The notes below the pieces were generated by a model. It was not told the origin of the DNA, did not search any database, and saw nothing but the letters and a program-made list of their open reading frames with translations. The position numbers were made by a program, and so were the translations under genes. Positions 63,693 through 64,000 of a stretch of 64,000 nucleotides of DNA are shown here, one piece after another (position 1 is the stretch's first letter; every line of letters starts with the position of its first letter). Location of the stretch: the NCBI RefSeq assembly GCF_963662255.1, contig NC_085047.1, positions 113,804,214 to 113,868,213 on the forward strand, read 5' to 3'. Origin of the DNA: Cinclus cinclus (lineage: Eukaryota; Chordata; Aves; Passeriformes; Cinclidae).

Positions 63693-64000
63693 TTGCTGCA
63701 CTTTAAAACAATGGATTCCCTTAAGTAAAAGTAAGGAAAAAGACTGGTTGGAGTGCTGTGGTGTTTTAGATATACTTGGGGGCAAGAATCTGAAGAAATC
63801 CTGGCTCTTCTAGTGGAGTGGAGCCCTTTCCCATCTTCTTCTGACACTTTCCTCTCCCCCTTACAAGCACAGATTTTGAGCAGGTATGAAGCATCTTCTT
63901 TTTTTTCTTTCAGCACTTCAGAATCAATAAGAAGAATTCAAACCTGCCAGTTGTAGTCCCATCTGTATCTGTTTGGACTGAACCTCAACTATATGATTGA
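63693..64000. other. Non-coding window end
   Basis: No exon recognised. The 149-codon minus-strand frame (63467-63916) runs across the CR1 end and so is not a gene. Confidence 0.5.

Noticed and set aside
63467..63916. 149-codon minus-strand frame
   Set aside because: It runs through a CR1 3' end and contains no reverse-transcriptase or other domain.
1..64000. Endogenous virus, intact transposon, CRISPR array or bacterial operon
   Set aside because: I saw no viral polymerase or capsid-like frame, no paired LTRs, no transposase, no spaced direct-repeat array and no ribosome-binding-site-led gene series. Highly degraded elements could still be missed by eye.

Overview
The window looks like a stretch of bird nuclear genome, probably a neoavian or passerine bird. 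The main evidence is a set of CR1 LINE 3' ends in both orientations. Several carry the diagnostic terminal 8-bp ATTCTGTG-type repeat or its reverse complement. The background is AT-rich and gene-poor, with microsatellites, and it is interrupted by two sharply bounded CpG-rich islands. There is no bacterial-type gene organisation, and I found no rRNA, tRNA or CRISPR array and no recognisable viral gene.

Layout: 1-26.6 kb is non-coding sequence with old CR1 fragments, a GT repeat and possible conserved non-coding elements. At 26.64-27.79 kb lies CpG island A, read as a promoter, a long 5' leader and a first coding exon on the + strand. That exon encodes a short signal-peptide-like start (MWMLAVALLHSISH) and ends in a phase-1 GTGAGC splice donor. 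From 27.8 to 38.5 kb the sequence is again non-coding. At 38.52-39.51 kb, CpG island B repeats the same leader, the same start codon and peptide, and the same donor. From 39.5 kb to the end there is intron-like or intergenic sequence with more CR1 copies, a 168-bp perfect CCTTT array and several candidate regulatory elements.

The main result is this duplication. Positions 26780-27552 and 38523-39295 (773 bp each, offset 11,743) differ by only two substitutions that I can see, both near the 5' edge, leaving 746 identical bases. Just downstream the two copies remain alignable for about 90 bp but at only about 85% identity. An almost perfect core beside an older, diverged flank suggests either gene conversion between two alternative first exons or an assembly or gap-filling artefact. 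If real, one gene has two promoters 11.7 kb apart that produce the same signal peptide.

The gene's identity is tentative. The peptide and the phase-1 exon end resemble the start of DSCAM-family cell-adhesion receptors, whose first introns are very long. No downstream exon was recognised in the remaining 25 kb. All other open reading frames look like chance frames, repeats or shadows in CpG-rich DNA.
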